A stretch of DNA of 64,000 nt from Treponema_I sp045599005 (GTDB taxonomy: Bacteria > Spirochaetota > Spirochaetia > Treponematales > Treponemataceae): positions 62,001 through 126,000 of the forward strand of contig JAZRVF010000020.1 in assembly GCA_045599005.1 (NCBI GenBank). The letters are read 5' to 3'. This document shows, in pieces, positions 33,438-41,736 of this stretch. The translations under genes were made by a program, and so were the position numbers. The notes under the pieces are model-generated. The model saw nothing but the letters and a program-made list of their open reading frames with translations, did no database searches and had not been told where the DNA came from. Every line of letters starts with the position of its first letter. The stretch's first letter is position 1.

Positions 33438-35548
33438 TCTTTTTTTTGATTCAGCGGCAGAGTAATCGTAATTTTTGTTCCCGTTTTTGATGAGGAAGTC
33501 AGTTTATACTGTGCATCGATCTGGTCAGCCCTGTATTCCATTGACTTCATTCCCAGGCCTTTTGTCTTGCGGCCTGAACCTGCTTTCTCAGCCTGCTTGA
33601 TTCCCCGCCCGTTGTCATGGACCGTCACCACAATGTGCTTGTTCTCTTCAGTTATCGACACAAGGCATTCAGTGGCTTTTGCATGCTTCACAATATTCTG
33701 CAGGGCCTCCTGAATGATGCGGAAAAGGGCGATCTGTGTTGTCTGGGGCAGGTCCTCAGCTTTTTCCGCATCCCAGAAGTATTTGCATTCAAGGCCTGTC
33801 TGCTTTGAGAAAGTATGACAAAGATTGTCCACGGCATGATTCATACCCAAAGAATCAACTTCCATAGGGAAAGAATCGTGGGCATACTGACGTGTCCGCT
33901 GCAGAGTTTCCTCAATCTGTCCGGAAAGGACGGCAAACTTTGCACGGCCTTCTTCTGTGGGATCAGTGGCAGCCAGTCCGCGGCACTTCATTGAAAGTCC
34001 TGCAAGACGCTGACATATGTCGTCATGCAGATCCATACTGAATCTCATGCGCTCAAGTTCACTGATCTTAAGGACTTCTGCCTCAACCTCAATGCGTTTC
34101 TGCGATTCACTTTTGATTTTTTTGTTTGCCTCAACAAGATCCGCTGTGCGGAGTGCAACCTCTTTCTCAAGCTGAAGTGCATGCCGTTTCTGCAGATCCA
34201 TAAGGCGGAGACGCTGCAGTGCATTGGCGATGAAAGATGTTCCTGTGCACATGTAAGGATGATTCGTGACATCACTTTCATAGAGGATGAGACCGAAAAT
34301 GTCATTACCGGCACGGAGATAGCGGAGATCCCGGCAGAATGTGGAATTGCTTGTCTTCATGACAGTCTGGGCAAAAAACTCGTTCAGATTGACTTTAACA
34401 GGATTGCCGAAAAGTGCCTGTTCTTTTTCCGGTGTCTTCTCGTAACCTATCCATGCATCCTCTGCCATGTATTCGCCAGGTTTTTCAAAAAGCAGAAGAT
34501 AGAAGAAATTGATCTCCAGATTGCCCAGAAAAAACTTTAGCAGTGGTTCAATCTCCCAGAAATCAGAGATTGTGTTCAGTTTCTGACCGAAATAGCTTGT
34601 GTCGCGGATGATGCATGTCAGGCGCACTGTCTGAAACTGGGCGTGTTTCATTGCGGCATGGATTTCCGCCTCGGAAAGCCCTTTGCGTTCCCAGCCGGAA
34701 CAGCCGCAGGAAGAGCGGATTGTCAGAGTGGAATCCATTTTTGAGCAGGGTTCAACGGGTCTCCGCTTTATCAGTGCATAAAGTTTCTCAACAGCAAGCT
34801 GGCCCATCTCTTCAAAAGGCTGTTTGATTGTTGTCAGCGGCGGCATGGACATCTGTGCGCGCCCTGTGTCATCGAATCCGGTGATCGCCACATGCTGCCA
34901 GTTTGCTTTTGTACTTGATTTGATCACTTTGAGCGCACCGATAGCCATCTCATCATTGGCGCAGACAACAACATCCGGCGGTTCGTCTCTGTGATTCTGG
35001 TAATAGGCATTGAGACATTCGGTACCTGATGACTCAATGAAGGTTCCTGCCATGATTGTAAAATCGATATCAGGATAAACGGCCCGGGCTTTTTCCAGTG
35101 TGGTACGGAAAATCGTCTCGCGGAGAATGTTGTCACGATGATTTTTCGGGCCGCTGATGTATACGAATTTTCTGTACTGATGATCAAAGATCAGGTGGGC
35201 CATAAGCTGTTCCATAGGAGTACGGCTTCTGATGATGATTGAAGGAACTCTGTCCACATTGTCACCGATTGAGACAACAGGGATTCCGTCAAAAATCGAG
35301 TGGAAACGCATGGCGCTGTCTGATGGCAGAAATTCCGTGATTGCCGGAGTAAGAATCAGCACTCCGTCAGGATGAATGAAGTTTCTGGAAGGGAAAAAAC
35401 CCTCATTCTGTGAAAGAAGGGGAGAGATGTGTTCCTGCTGGATACAGAGCAGATCAATGCCCATCTCGTTACATCTTGTTTTTATGCTTTTATATATTGA
35501 AAGCTGGTAATCTTCGTCCAATGTGTTCAGGTAAAGAACAATCTGCAT
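33410..35548 (-). CDS. Cytoplasmic LacI-like sensor fused to a histidine kinase
   Basis: A 712-aa protein with no membrane segment. Residues 1-285 form a LacI/PBP-like sugar-sensing domain (VLYLNTLDEDYQLSI start, VVVCANDEMAIGALKV, VAITGFDDTGRAQMSMPPLTTIKQP) but there is no N-terminal DNA-binding helix-turn-helix. Residues about 300-445 are a GAF-sized linker domain. A coiled coil (about 450-500) leads to a HisKA_3 dimerisation domain with MDLHDDICQRL (H508) and a HATPase domain with ALQNIVKHAKA and HDNGRGIK. No response regulator adjoins it. Start chosen at ATG 35548; TTG at 35554 is also in frame. GH67 lies convergent at its 3' end, so it may sense a related sugar. Confidence 0.9.
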   Translation of the reverse strand: MQIVLYLNTLDEDYQLSIYKSIKTRCNEMGIDLLCIQQEHISPLLSQNEGFFPSRNFIHPDGVLILTPAITEFLPSDSAMRFHSIFDGIPVVSIGDNVDRVPSIIIRSRTPMEQLMAHLIFDHQYRKFVYISGPKNHRDNILRETIFRTTLEKARAVYPDIDFTIMAGTFIESSGTECLNAYYQNHRDEPPDVVVCANDEMAIGALKVIKSSTKANWQHVAITGFDDTGRAQMSMPPLTTIKQPFEEMGQLAVEKLYALIKRRPVEPCSKMDSTLTIRSSCGCSGWERKGLSEAEIHAAMKHAQFQTVRLTCIIRDTSYFGQKLNTISDFWEIEPLLKFFLGNLEINFFYLLLFEKPGEYMAEDAWIGYEKTPEKEQALFGNPVKVNLNEFFAQTVMKTSNSTFCRDLRYLRAGNDIFGLILYESDVTNHPYMCTGTSFIANALQRLRLMDLQKRHALQLEKEVALRTADLVEANKKIKSESQKRIEVEAEVLKISELERMRFSMDLHDDICQRLAGLSMKCRGLAATDPTEEGRAKFAVLSGQIEETLQRTRQYAHDSFPMEVDSLGMNHAVDNLCHTFSKQTGLECKYFWDAEKAEDLPQTTQIALFRIIQEALQNIVKHAKATECLVSITEENKHIVVTVHDNGRGIKQAEKAGSGRKTKGLGMKSMEYRADQIDAQYKLTSSSKTGTKITITLPLNQKKDQVSEKLKK

Positions 35549-35554
35549 GAACAA

Positions 35555-35560
35555 AGTATA
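35555..35560 (-). promoter_or_regulatory. -10 box of the LacI-kinase gene, leaderless geometry
   Basis: On the minus strand TATACT ends 6 nt before the ATG at 35548 with no SD. No good -35 was found, and readthrough from the DTW gene upstream is also possible. Confidence 0.45.
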
Positions 35561-35593
35561 TCATAGTTTCAGTCAGTTTGGGTAAAAAACTGA

Positions 35594-36361
35594 TTATTTG
35601 CAGTTTTCTTTTGCCTGTCGGGCTTCCCGTTTCTTTGCGCGGATACTTCCTGCAGCCTGGTACCGGTCTGGAATGCCGGCTTTTATGCGGTCTTCCTGGG
35701 ACTGAAGCTGAAACCTGACCATTCTGCGGAAAACATTCATAAGGCCCTCTATGTCCGTTCGGGCACAAAGTTCCGCCTGCTGCATTTCCCGAAGCAGGTA
35801 ATAACAGGATTCAATCGTTGACAGATAATCTTCCTGGGGTTCTTTCTTGAACTGATATTCAGAGCGGTAACCGGCACTGAAAGAGATTTTCTGCAGCGCA
35901 GTGACATTTGGACTGAGCCGTAACATTTTTTTTGCGCAGGGCCAGGTTCCGTCAACAACAACCACAAGGAGTGTCTTCCGCTGTTCCCGGTCCTTAAGGT
36001 TTTCCCGGTTGTCCCCGCTTTCAGGGACTTTTTCTGTCGGTGTCAGAGCGGCTTTGATCGCGGCTGCACCTTCCGGTTCTGAGACGCACCAGGCATCTTC
36101 TCCCGGATAAAGCACTGCCGGAAAAAACTGCGGATCATTCAGAAGAGCCTTGAGTCTTCTGTTCTCTGTAAAATCTATTCCCACAAGGATTTCTGAATCC
36201 TCAAGGGAAAGATGGGCAAGCCGTCCTGTACCTGTACGCTGTTTGTAGGCTTCTTTGGGATGCATCAGAAAGACGAACTTTACTCCGCTTCTGATTGTGG
36301 TGATGTATCTGCAGTAACAGGTTTCCATCGGACGGAAACATCTGAGGCATTTTCCGCTCAT
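35594..36361 (-). CDS. DTW-domain protein (tRNA-uridine aminocarboxypropyltransferase family)
   Basis: A 255-aa DTW protein. The N-terminal cysteine cluster KCLRCFRPMETCYC (C5, C8, C15, C17) and the DGTW motif in VVVVDGTWPCAKKM are the family hallmarks. Known members (TapT/YfiP) transfer the aminocarboxypropyl group from S-adenosylmethionine to a tRNA uridine. Linkage with metK, which makes that cofactor, fits: the ATG overlaps the nth stop (ATGA) and nth overlaps metK the same way. An insertion of about 20 polar residues (TPTEKVPESGDNRENLKDRE) precedes the DGTW strand. Confidence 0.88.
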   Translation of the reverse strand: MSGKCLRCFRPMETCYCRYITTIRSGVKFVFLMHPKEAYKQRTGTGRLAHLSLEDSEILVGIDFTENRRLKALLNDPQFFPAVLYPGEDAWCVSEPEGAAAIKAALTPTEKVPESGDNRENLKDREQRKTLLVVVVDGTWPCAKKMLRLSPNVTALQKISFSAGYRSEYQFKKEPQEDYLSTIESCYYLLREMQQAELCARTDIEGLMNVFRRMVRFQLQSQEDRIKAGIPDRYQAAGSIRAKKREARQAKENCK

Positions 36362-37002
36362 TCAACACCCTGTTTCAGACAGAGATGGGCAATAAGACAG
36401 TCACTGCATTTCGGGGAGCGGGCAGTGCAGACATAACGGCCGTGAAGCACAAGCCAGTGATGTGCGTGATCCATGAATTCCGGAGGCACAATGCGTACCA
36501 GGTCTTCCTCAACCTGGACAGGCGTTGTTCCTGATGAAAGCCCGATTCTGGGCGCAATGCGGAGAATGTGTGTATCAACGGGCATTGTCTTCTGACCGAA
36601 GAGCACGTTAAGAATCACGTTTGCAGTTTTGCGCCCCACACCTGGAAGAGACTCCAGTTCGTCCCGTGTGTCAGGAACTCTTCCGCCGTACTGCTCTGAA
36701 AGAATTCTGCTTGTGGCAATGACGTTGCGGGCTTTTGAACGGTACAGGCCGATGCTTTTTATGTACGGTTCCAGACCTTCAGTGCCCAGAGCCTGCATTT
36801 TTTCTGCTGTGTCTGCGACCGCAAACAGAGCCTCTGTAGCTTTGTTAACACTTTTGTCAGTTGCCTGAGCCGAAAGCATCACCGCAACCAGAAGAGTAAA
36901 CTGGCTGGAATAGTTCAGCTCTGTCTTCGGCTCGGGATTCTGATCCCGGAAGCATTCGAAAACTTTGCGGATCTGTGCAGGCTCAAGCAGTTTCTGACTC
37001 AT
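36358..37002 (-). CDS. nth: Endonuclease III
   Basis: Base-excision repair glycosylase/AP lyase for oxidised pyrimidines; 214 aa, normal size. The helix-hairpin-helix LPGVGRKTANVIL contains the catalytic K125, and D143 is in PVDTHILRIA. The 4Fe-4S cluster cysteines are spaced C-x6-C-x2-C-x5-C (C192, C199, C202, C208). Middle gene of the metK-nth-DTW operon with 4-bp overlaps on both sides. Confidence 0.96.
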   Translation of the reverse strand: MSQKLLEPAQIRKVFECFRDQNPEPKTELNYSSQFTLLVAVMLSAQATDKSVNKATEALFAVADTAEKMQALGTEGLEPYIKSIGLYRSKARNVIATSRILSEQYGGRVPDTRDELESLPGVGRKTANVILNVLFGQKTMPVDTHILRIAPRIGLSSGTTPVQVEEDLVRIVPPEFMDHAHHWLVLHGRYVCTARSPKCSDCLIAHLCLKQGVE

Positions 37003-38171
37003 TTTATCGCGGCAAGAAGGGCCTGGACTTTGTCAGTCTGTTCCCAGGTGAATTCATTGCGGCCGAAGTGTCCGTAGGCTGCGGTGGCGCTGTATACAGG
37101 TTTTTTCAGATCAAGAGTGCGGATGATTCCTGCAGGAGAACAGTCAAAGACTTCCTGAACTGCTTTTGCAATCTGATCCTCGGGAAGTTTTCCGGTACCG
37201 AAGGTGTCAATCATGATTGAAATAGGATGTGGAACACCGATTGCGTATGCCAGCTGAATCTCACAGCGGTCAGCCAGTTTCGCGGCAACAATGTTCTTGG
37301 CGATATAGCGTGCCATGTAAGCAGCTGAACGGTCAACCTTTGAAGGATCTTTACCGCTGAATGCACCGCCACCGTGACGTCCCATTCCACCGTATGTGTC
37401 AACAATGATTTTGCGGCCTGTAAGACCTGTGTCACCGACGGGACCTCCGATCACGAATTTTCCGGTAGGATTGATGTGGAACTTTGTGCTGTCATCAAGG
37501 AGTCCTGTTCCGCCCAATGTAGGCCGGATAATCTCCTCAATGACTGCTTCCTTGATCTGGCTGTATGTCACGTCCGGATCATGCTGGTGGGAAATGACGA
37601 CCGTATCAATGTGAACAGGTCTGTAACCTTCGTACTCAATTGTTACCTGGCTTTTTGCATCGGGACGAAGAAAGGGCAGTTTCTTTGATTTACGGAGTTC
37701 CGCGGCACGGCGCAGAAGCTGATGACTGTACATGATCGGAGCCGGCATCAGTTCGGGAGTCTCGGAACATGCAAAACCGAACATCATTCCCTGGTCGCCT
37801 GCACCCTGCTGACCCTTGAACTCATCAAGCCCGCGTCCGACAACACCCTGATTGATGTCGGGTGACTGGGCATGGATCATATTGAGAACAGCCATGGAAT
37901 CACAGTCCAGTCCGTAATCAGAGTCTGTGTATCCGATATTGCGGGCAACTTCTTTGGCGATGCTCTGAACATCAACATATGTATTTGTGGAAATCTCGCC
38001 ACCTACAAGAACCAGAGCCGTAGAGGCAAAAGTCTCGCAGGCAACATGACTTTCAGGATCTTCTTTCAGACATGCATCCAGAACAGCGTCAGAAATCTGG
38101 TCGCACAGTTTGTCAGGATGTCCTTCCCCGACTGATTCTGATGTAAAAAGATGATTTTTTTCCGAAATCAT
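36999..38171 (-). CDS. metK: S-adenosylmethionine synthetase
   Basis: Makes S-adenosylmethionine from methionine and ATP. The 390-aa protein begins with the canonical FTSESVGEGHPDKLCDQISDA and has GAGDQGMMFGFA and the phosphate-binding GGGAFSGKDPSKVDRSAAY loop. AGGAGA precedes the ATG. It heads an operon with nth and a SAM-dependent tRNA-modifying DTW protein. The upstream region contains palindromes but I could not match it to any SAM riboswitch class. Confidence 0.97.
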   Translation of the reverse strand: MISEKNHLFTSESVGEGHPDKLCDQISDAVLDACLKEDPESHVACETFASTALVLVGGEISTNTYVDVQSIAKEVARNIGYTDSDYGLDCDSMAVLNMIHAQSPDINQGVVGRGLDEFKGQQGAGDQGMMFGFACSETPELMPAPIMYSHQLLRRAAELRKSKKLPFLRPDAKSQVTIEYEGYRPVHIDTVVISHQHDPDVTYSQIKEAVIEEIIRPTLGGTGLLDDSTKFHINPTGKFVIGGPVGDTGLTGRKIIVDTYGGMGRHGGGAFSGKDPSKVDRSAAYMARYIAKNIVAAKLADRCEIQLAYAIGVPHPISIMIDTFGTGKLPEDQIAKAVQEVFDCSPAGIIRTLDLKKPVYSATAAYGHFGRNEFTWEQTDKVQALLAAIK

Positions 38172-38497
38172 AGTTTCTCCTAATTATTTAACCCGGAAAA
38201 CCTAAGTCACCAGGGCATTTTGATTCGGTAATTTAATACGACAGCCTGTAAATACCAAAAACAGGCAAAAACTTTTAATTTTATGTAAAATTAAGGAAAA
38301 TCCCCTATTTTTTTGACTTTTTCGACTAGAAAATATGTCATAAAATAATGTATACTTAATTCGCACAATTGACAATTAGTTATGGGAAACGAAGATGCTT
38401 TTGTGCAATCATTCCGTTCCATTTGAAAGACCATTTATATTTTTCTGTGTTTTTCCTGATTTTATGGAACGTTAATTACAATTTTTTGGGAGAGGTT
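38172..38497. other. Divergent control region between metK and the CBM48 gene
   Basis: AT-rich, no gene. On the metK side (minus strand) the leader holds GCCTGT/ACAGGC, a 6-bp hairpin at about 38244-38267. A perfect TTAATTTT-N4-AAAATTAA palindrome lies near 38277-38297. On the plus side TATACT near 38352 is a possible -10, giving a long leader to the CBM48 gene. Confidence 0.4.
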
Positions 38498-38806
38498 ATG
38501 GCTCTTAAGAAAACCTACACAAAGGACAAAAAGAACTGCAATGTGACTTTTGAACTGAACGCAGAAGCAGCAAAAGGCGCAGAACAGGTATGGCTGGCAG
38601 GAGATTTCAACAGCTGGAGCAGTGTTGATACTCCGATGAAAAAAGGAAAAGATGGCAGTTTTACAGTAAAAGTAAAACTTGAAGCCGGCCGTGAATATCA
38701 GTTCAGATACCTTCTTGACGGAAAACGCTGGGAGAATGACTGGGAAGCAGACAAATATGTTGCAGCTCCCTTTTCTTACACAGACAATTCTGTGGTAATC
38801 GTCTGA
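38498..38806 (+). CDS. Stand-alone CBM48 glycogen-binding protein
   Basis: A 102-aa soluble protein consisting of nearly nothing but one early-set/CBM48 domain: VTFELNAEAAKGAEQVWLAG, DFNSWSS, the Lys-rich turn, then GREYQFRYLLDGKRWENDW and a closing beta strand. W in FNSWS and W in KRWENDW are the usual glucan-stacking residues of AMPK-beta/isoamylase-type modules. No enzyme domain is attached. The chosen ATG has GGGAGAGG; the open frame upstream to 38369 is not needed. It may target or regulate enzymes on glycogen (GlgX, GlgP are in this window), which is inference. A strong terminator follows. Confidence 0.88.
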   Translation: MALKKTYTKDKKNCNVTFELNAEAAKGAEQVWLAGDFNSWSSVDTPMKKGKDGSFTVKVKLEAGREYQFRYLLDGKRWENDWEADKYVAAPFSYTDNSVVIV

Positions 38807-38826
38807 GACTGATTTTGCCTGAGAAG

Positions 38827-38853
38827 CCTGCCGTTTTCGGCAGGTTTTTTTTT
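38827..38853 (+). terminator. Terminator after the CBM48 gene
   Basis: CCTGCCG-TTTT-CGGCAGG followed by nine T. Confidence 0.95.
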
Positions 38854-38873
38854 GCTCTGAAAGTGCTGTTGAT

Positions 38874-38902
38874 TTTCCATATGAGTGTTTTTGTGTTATA
38901 AT
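38874..38902 (+). promoter_or_regulatory. Promoter of the receiver-ATPase-cNMP gene
   Basis: TTTCCA (38874-38879), 17-bp spacer, TATAAT (38897-38902). The ATG at 38951 has CGGAG upstream. Confidence 0.55.
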
Positions 38903-38950
38903 CTTAATGGTCATTCTGATAAGAAATGTACATGAAAAACGGAGCTGATC

Positions 38951-40291
38951 ATGAAAAAAATCCTTTGCGTATCAACCAATCCGGAATTGGCGGAAACAGT
39001 AAAATCTGCCTGTCAGAAATACTCAATCTATTTTGACCCGGTTATTTTTCAAGACACTGAAGCTGCCTTGAGTTACATTGACTACGAACTGCCCGAGATC
39101 AAGGTTCTGGATTTTGCCTCTCCTGAAATTGACAACAACCGGATCATTTCGACAATTGATGCCGATCCATGGCTTCACAACGGTGGAATAATTGCAGTGG
39201 TTGCTGATCAGGCCCAGCTGCAGGTTCTGGAAGATCGTAAAGACCCGAATATTCTGATTGTTCTGACAAAGCCTGTGTTCTGCGCGAACTTTGCGCGTCT
39301 TCTCAGGATTCTCTGGATCAATCAGCATCTGCTTTTCAACCGTGGTATGACAGAGCGGCTCGGCGGTCATGAGACAGGTTCTTTTGTGTGTGACAATGAT
39401 CCGATGGATTTCAAGGTGTTCACCACTTTCCTGGTCGGTTACCTTTACAGCACGAACCGAATCACTGATGACGAACGCTATAATCTGCAGACAGTTTTCA
39501 TGGAACTGCTGACAAACGCCCTTGAACATGGAAACTGCGAGATCACTTATGAAGAAAAAACTGAATGGCTTGCAAAGGGCGGGAACATTCTTTCGTTAAT
39601 AGAAGAAAAGAACAAAAATCCTGTGATTGCAGCCCGAAAAATCAAGATTGCCTATGTTCTGGGCAAATCCAAGTCAAAGTTTGTAATCTGTGACGATGGA
39701 AACGGATTTGACTGGCGGTCACGTGTGAACCGGGATCCGGTGGAAGTTTTCTCAGAAGAGACACACGGTCGGGGAATCAGCCTTTCTGAAAACCTGGTTT
39801 CCAAACTGACTTACAATGAAAAGGGAAATGAAGTCTCTTTTGAGATTGACAACCTGAAGAACGCAGCCAACACTGTGCCCGGAATCATGGTTCCCTTTGC
39901 AACTGTTGAATATTCTGACAGGCAGATTGTCTGCCGCCAGAACGACCGTTCCAATGACCTGTACTTTATCGTAAGCGGACGTTATGCGGTTTATTCCGGC
40001 AAAAACCTGATCTCTGTGCTTTCTCCTGACGACATGTTCATCGGGGAGATGGCGTTCCTTCTCAATGACCGCCGTTCAGCCACTGTTCTTTCAATCGGTA
40101 ACGGCCGTCTTATCCGTATACCGAAAAACTCTTTCCTCAATCTGATCCGGAAAAATCCGCATTACGGCATTTTCTTCTCAAAACTGCTGGCTCAGCGACT
40201 TGTCCAGCAGACACAGAAAAACGTTGCTCTTATGGCTGAAGTTGCTGAACTTAAGGCACACAGCGGAATTCCGACGGAGCTGCCGGAATAA
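38951..40291 (+). CDS. Pseudo-receiver / GHKL ATPase / cNMP-binding fusion
   Basis: A 446-aa cytoplasmic signalling protein with three parts. Residues 1-120 look like a receiver domain with D54 and K107 (LTKPV), but the N-terminal acidic pair is replaced by CVSTNPE, so phosphorylation is doubtful. Residues about 150-300 are an RsbW/HATPase_c_2-like domain: FMELLTNALEHGN (N box), ICDDGNGFDW (G1) and THGRGISLSENL (G2). Residues about 315-430 are a cyclic-nucleotide-binding fold with the phosphate-binding cassette FIGEMAFLLNDRRSATV. No histidine phospho-acceptor is visible, so it resembles a serine-kinase or anti-sigma-type switch gated by a nucleotide. Partners are unknown. Confidence 0.85.
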   Translation: MKKILCVSTNPELAETVKSACQKYSIYFDPVIFQDTEAALSYIDYELPEIKVLDFASPEIDNNRIISTIDADPWLHNGGIIAVVADQAQLQVLEDRKDPNILIVLTKPVFCANFARLLRILWINQHLLFNRGMTERLGGHETGSFVCDNDPMDFKVFTTFLVGYLYSTNRITDDERYNLQTVFMELLTNALEHGNCEITYEEKTEWLAKGGNILSLIEEKNKNPVIAARKIKIAYVLGKSKSKFVICDDGNGFDWRSRVNRDPVEVFSEETHGRGISLSENLVSKLTYNEKGNEVSFEIDNLKNAANTVPGIMVPFATVEYSDRQIVCRQNDRSNDLYFIVSGRYAVYSGKNLISVLSPDDMFIGEMAFLLNDRRSATVLSIGNGRLIRIPKNSFLNLIRKNPHYGIFFSKLLAQRLVQQTQKNVALMAEVAELKAHSGIPTELPE

Positions 40292-40304
40292 CCAGGGTTG
40301 TTTT

Positions 40305-41696
40305 ATGAAAGGAGTAAAATCCTATCAGATGGATATGTGCTCAGGTCCTGTCCTGGGCAAGATGCTGATTTTTGCAGTTCCGCTGATTGCTTCCAGTGTT
40401 CTGCAGGTGCTTTTCAACGCTGTTGACGTTGTTGTCGTGGGCCGTTTTGTGGGTGACACGGCTCTGGCGGCTGTCGGATGCACTTCCTCGCTGACAAATC
40501 TGATAGTCAATCTGTTCATCGGGCTTTCTGTAGGTGCCAATGTTGTTGTGGCCCGGTATTATGGCGCAAAGGATAAAGACGGCGTTCAGGATTCTGTCCA
40601 CACTTCCATCTCTCTGGGATTCATCAGCGGAATCATCCTGACGGGAATCGGAGCAATAGGTGCGCCCTGGTTCCTTAAGTGGATGGGAACACCTGATGAA
40701 GTGCTTCCCCAGGCAACAACTTATCTCCGTGTCTACTTTTTGGGCATCACCAGCACAATGGTATACAATTTCGGAAGCGCTGTACTGCGGGCTGTAGGCG
40801 ATACACAGCGGCCTCTGTATTTTCTGCTGTTTTCCGGTCTTCTGAACGTGGGACTCAATATCGCTTTTGTAACGGTTGTGAAGCTGGGTGTCGCCGGTGT
40901 TGCCCTTGCCACGATCATCGCACAGACTGTCGCTGCTGCCCTTGTTCTCTGGTGCCTTGTGCGTGACACCTCTCTGATACACCTTTCCTTCAGAAAACTC
41001 CGCATCGCTTCCCATCAGTTCCGAGAAATCCTTAAAGTGGGACTTCCTGCAGGATTCCAAGGGATTGTCTTTGCACTTTCAAACACAGTCATCCAGTCTA
41101 CAGTGAATTCCTTCGGAGCCGTTGTTGTGGCAGGAAACGCTGCCGGCGCAAATGTTGAAGGTTTTGCCTATTTCTCCATGAATGCCTTTTATCAGGCCAC
41201 AATTTCCTTCGCAAGTCAGAATTACGGAGCCGGTAACTACAGGCGCATAAACAGGATTGTGATCACTGCCCAATGCTGTGCCATTGTTGCGGGGCTTTCC
41301 ACAGGATTTGCAATGCTTTATTTCGGTCGTCCCCTTATGGGAATTTATTCTTCCAGTGCCCAGGTGATTGAAGCCGGCTACAGACGCCTTAAAGTGATCA
41401 TGAGTTCCTACTTTCTCTGCGGAATGATGGACGTGATGGTGGGCGGACTGCGCGGAATCGGTTATTCAGTGGTTCCCATGATCGTGTCACTTGTTGGAGC
41501 CTGCGGAACACGGCTTCTCTGGATTGCAACTCTGTTCCGTCTGCCGGCGCTTCACAGTCCCACCGGTCTTTATCTGTCATACCCGCTTTCCTGGGCAATT
41601 ACTTTTGCTGTGCATACAATCTGTTTCGTTGTCCTGAAGCGCAGACTGGACCGCAGTGTCCAAAATAAATCCTGCTCTGATTGCCCTCGGAACTGA
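40305..41696 (+). CDS. MATE family efflux transporter
   Basis: A 463-aa MATE protein with about 12 hydrophobic helices; begins MCSGPVLGKMLIFAVPLIASSVLQVLFNAVDVVVVGRFVG after a short polar leader and has AVLRAVGDTQRPLYFLL and GLRGIGYSVVPM. The third MATE gene of the window. It lies 13 bp after the signalling fusion gene and is probably cotranscribed. The start is uncertain: ATG 40305 has a weak SD, while ATG codons at 40329 and 40335 follow AAAGGAG at longer spacing. Substrate unknown. Confidence 0.92.
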   Translation: MKGVKSYQMDMCSGPVLGKMLIFAVPLIASSVLQVLFNAVDVVVVGRFVGDTALAAVGCTSSLTNLIVNLFIGLSVGANVVVARYYGAKDKDGVQDSVHTSISLGFISGIILTGIGAIGAPWFLKWMGTPDEVLPQATTYLRVYFLGITSTMVYNFGSAVLRAVGDTQRPLYFLLFSGLLNVGLNIAFVTVVKLGVAGVALATIIAQTVAAALVLWCLVRDTSLIHLSFRKLRIASHQFREILKVGLPAGFQGIVFALSNTVIQSTVNSFGAVVVAGNAAGANVEGFAYFSMNAFYQATISFASQNYGAGNYRRINRIVITAQCCAIVAGLSTGFAMLYFGRPLMGIYSSSAQVIEAGYRRLKVIMSSYFLCGMMDVMVGGLRGIGYSVVPMIVSLVGACGTRLLWIATLFRLPALHSPTGLYLSYPLSWAITFAVHTICFVVLKRRLDRSVQNKSCSDCPRN

Positions 41697-41709
41697 TAGA
41701 AGTTATACT
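41681..41709 (+). promoter_or_regulatory. ddl promoter
   Basis: TTGCCC (41681-41686), 17-bp spacer, TATACT (41704-41709), starting inside the end of the MATE gene. Leader of about 20 nt with AAGGAG before the ATG at 41737. Confidence 0.65.
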
Positions 41710-41736
41710 CTGTTGAATTAAGGAGATTTTCGTATT

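Noticed and set aside
38172..38300. SAM riboswitch upstream of metK
   Set aside because: I could not find the conserved core of SAM-I, SAM-II or SAM-III in the minus-strand leader.
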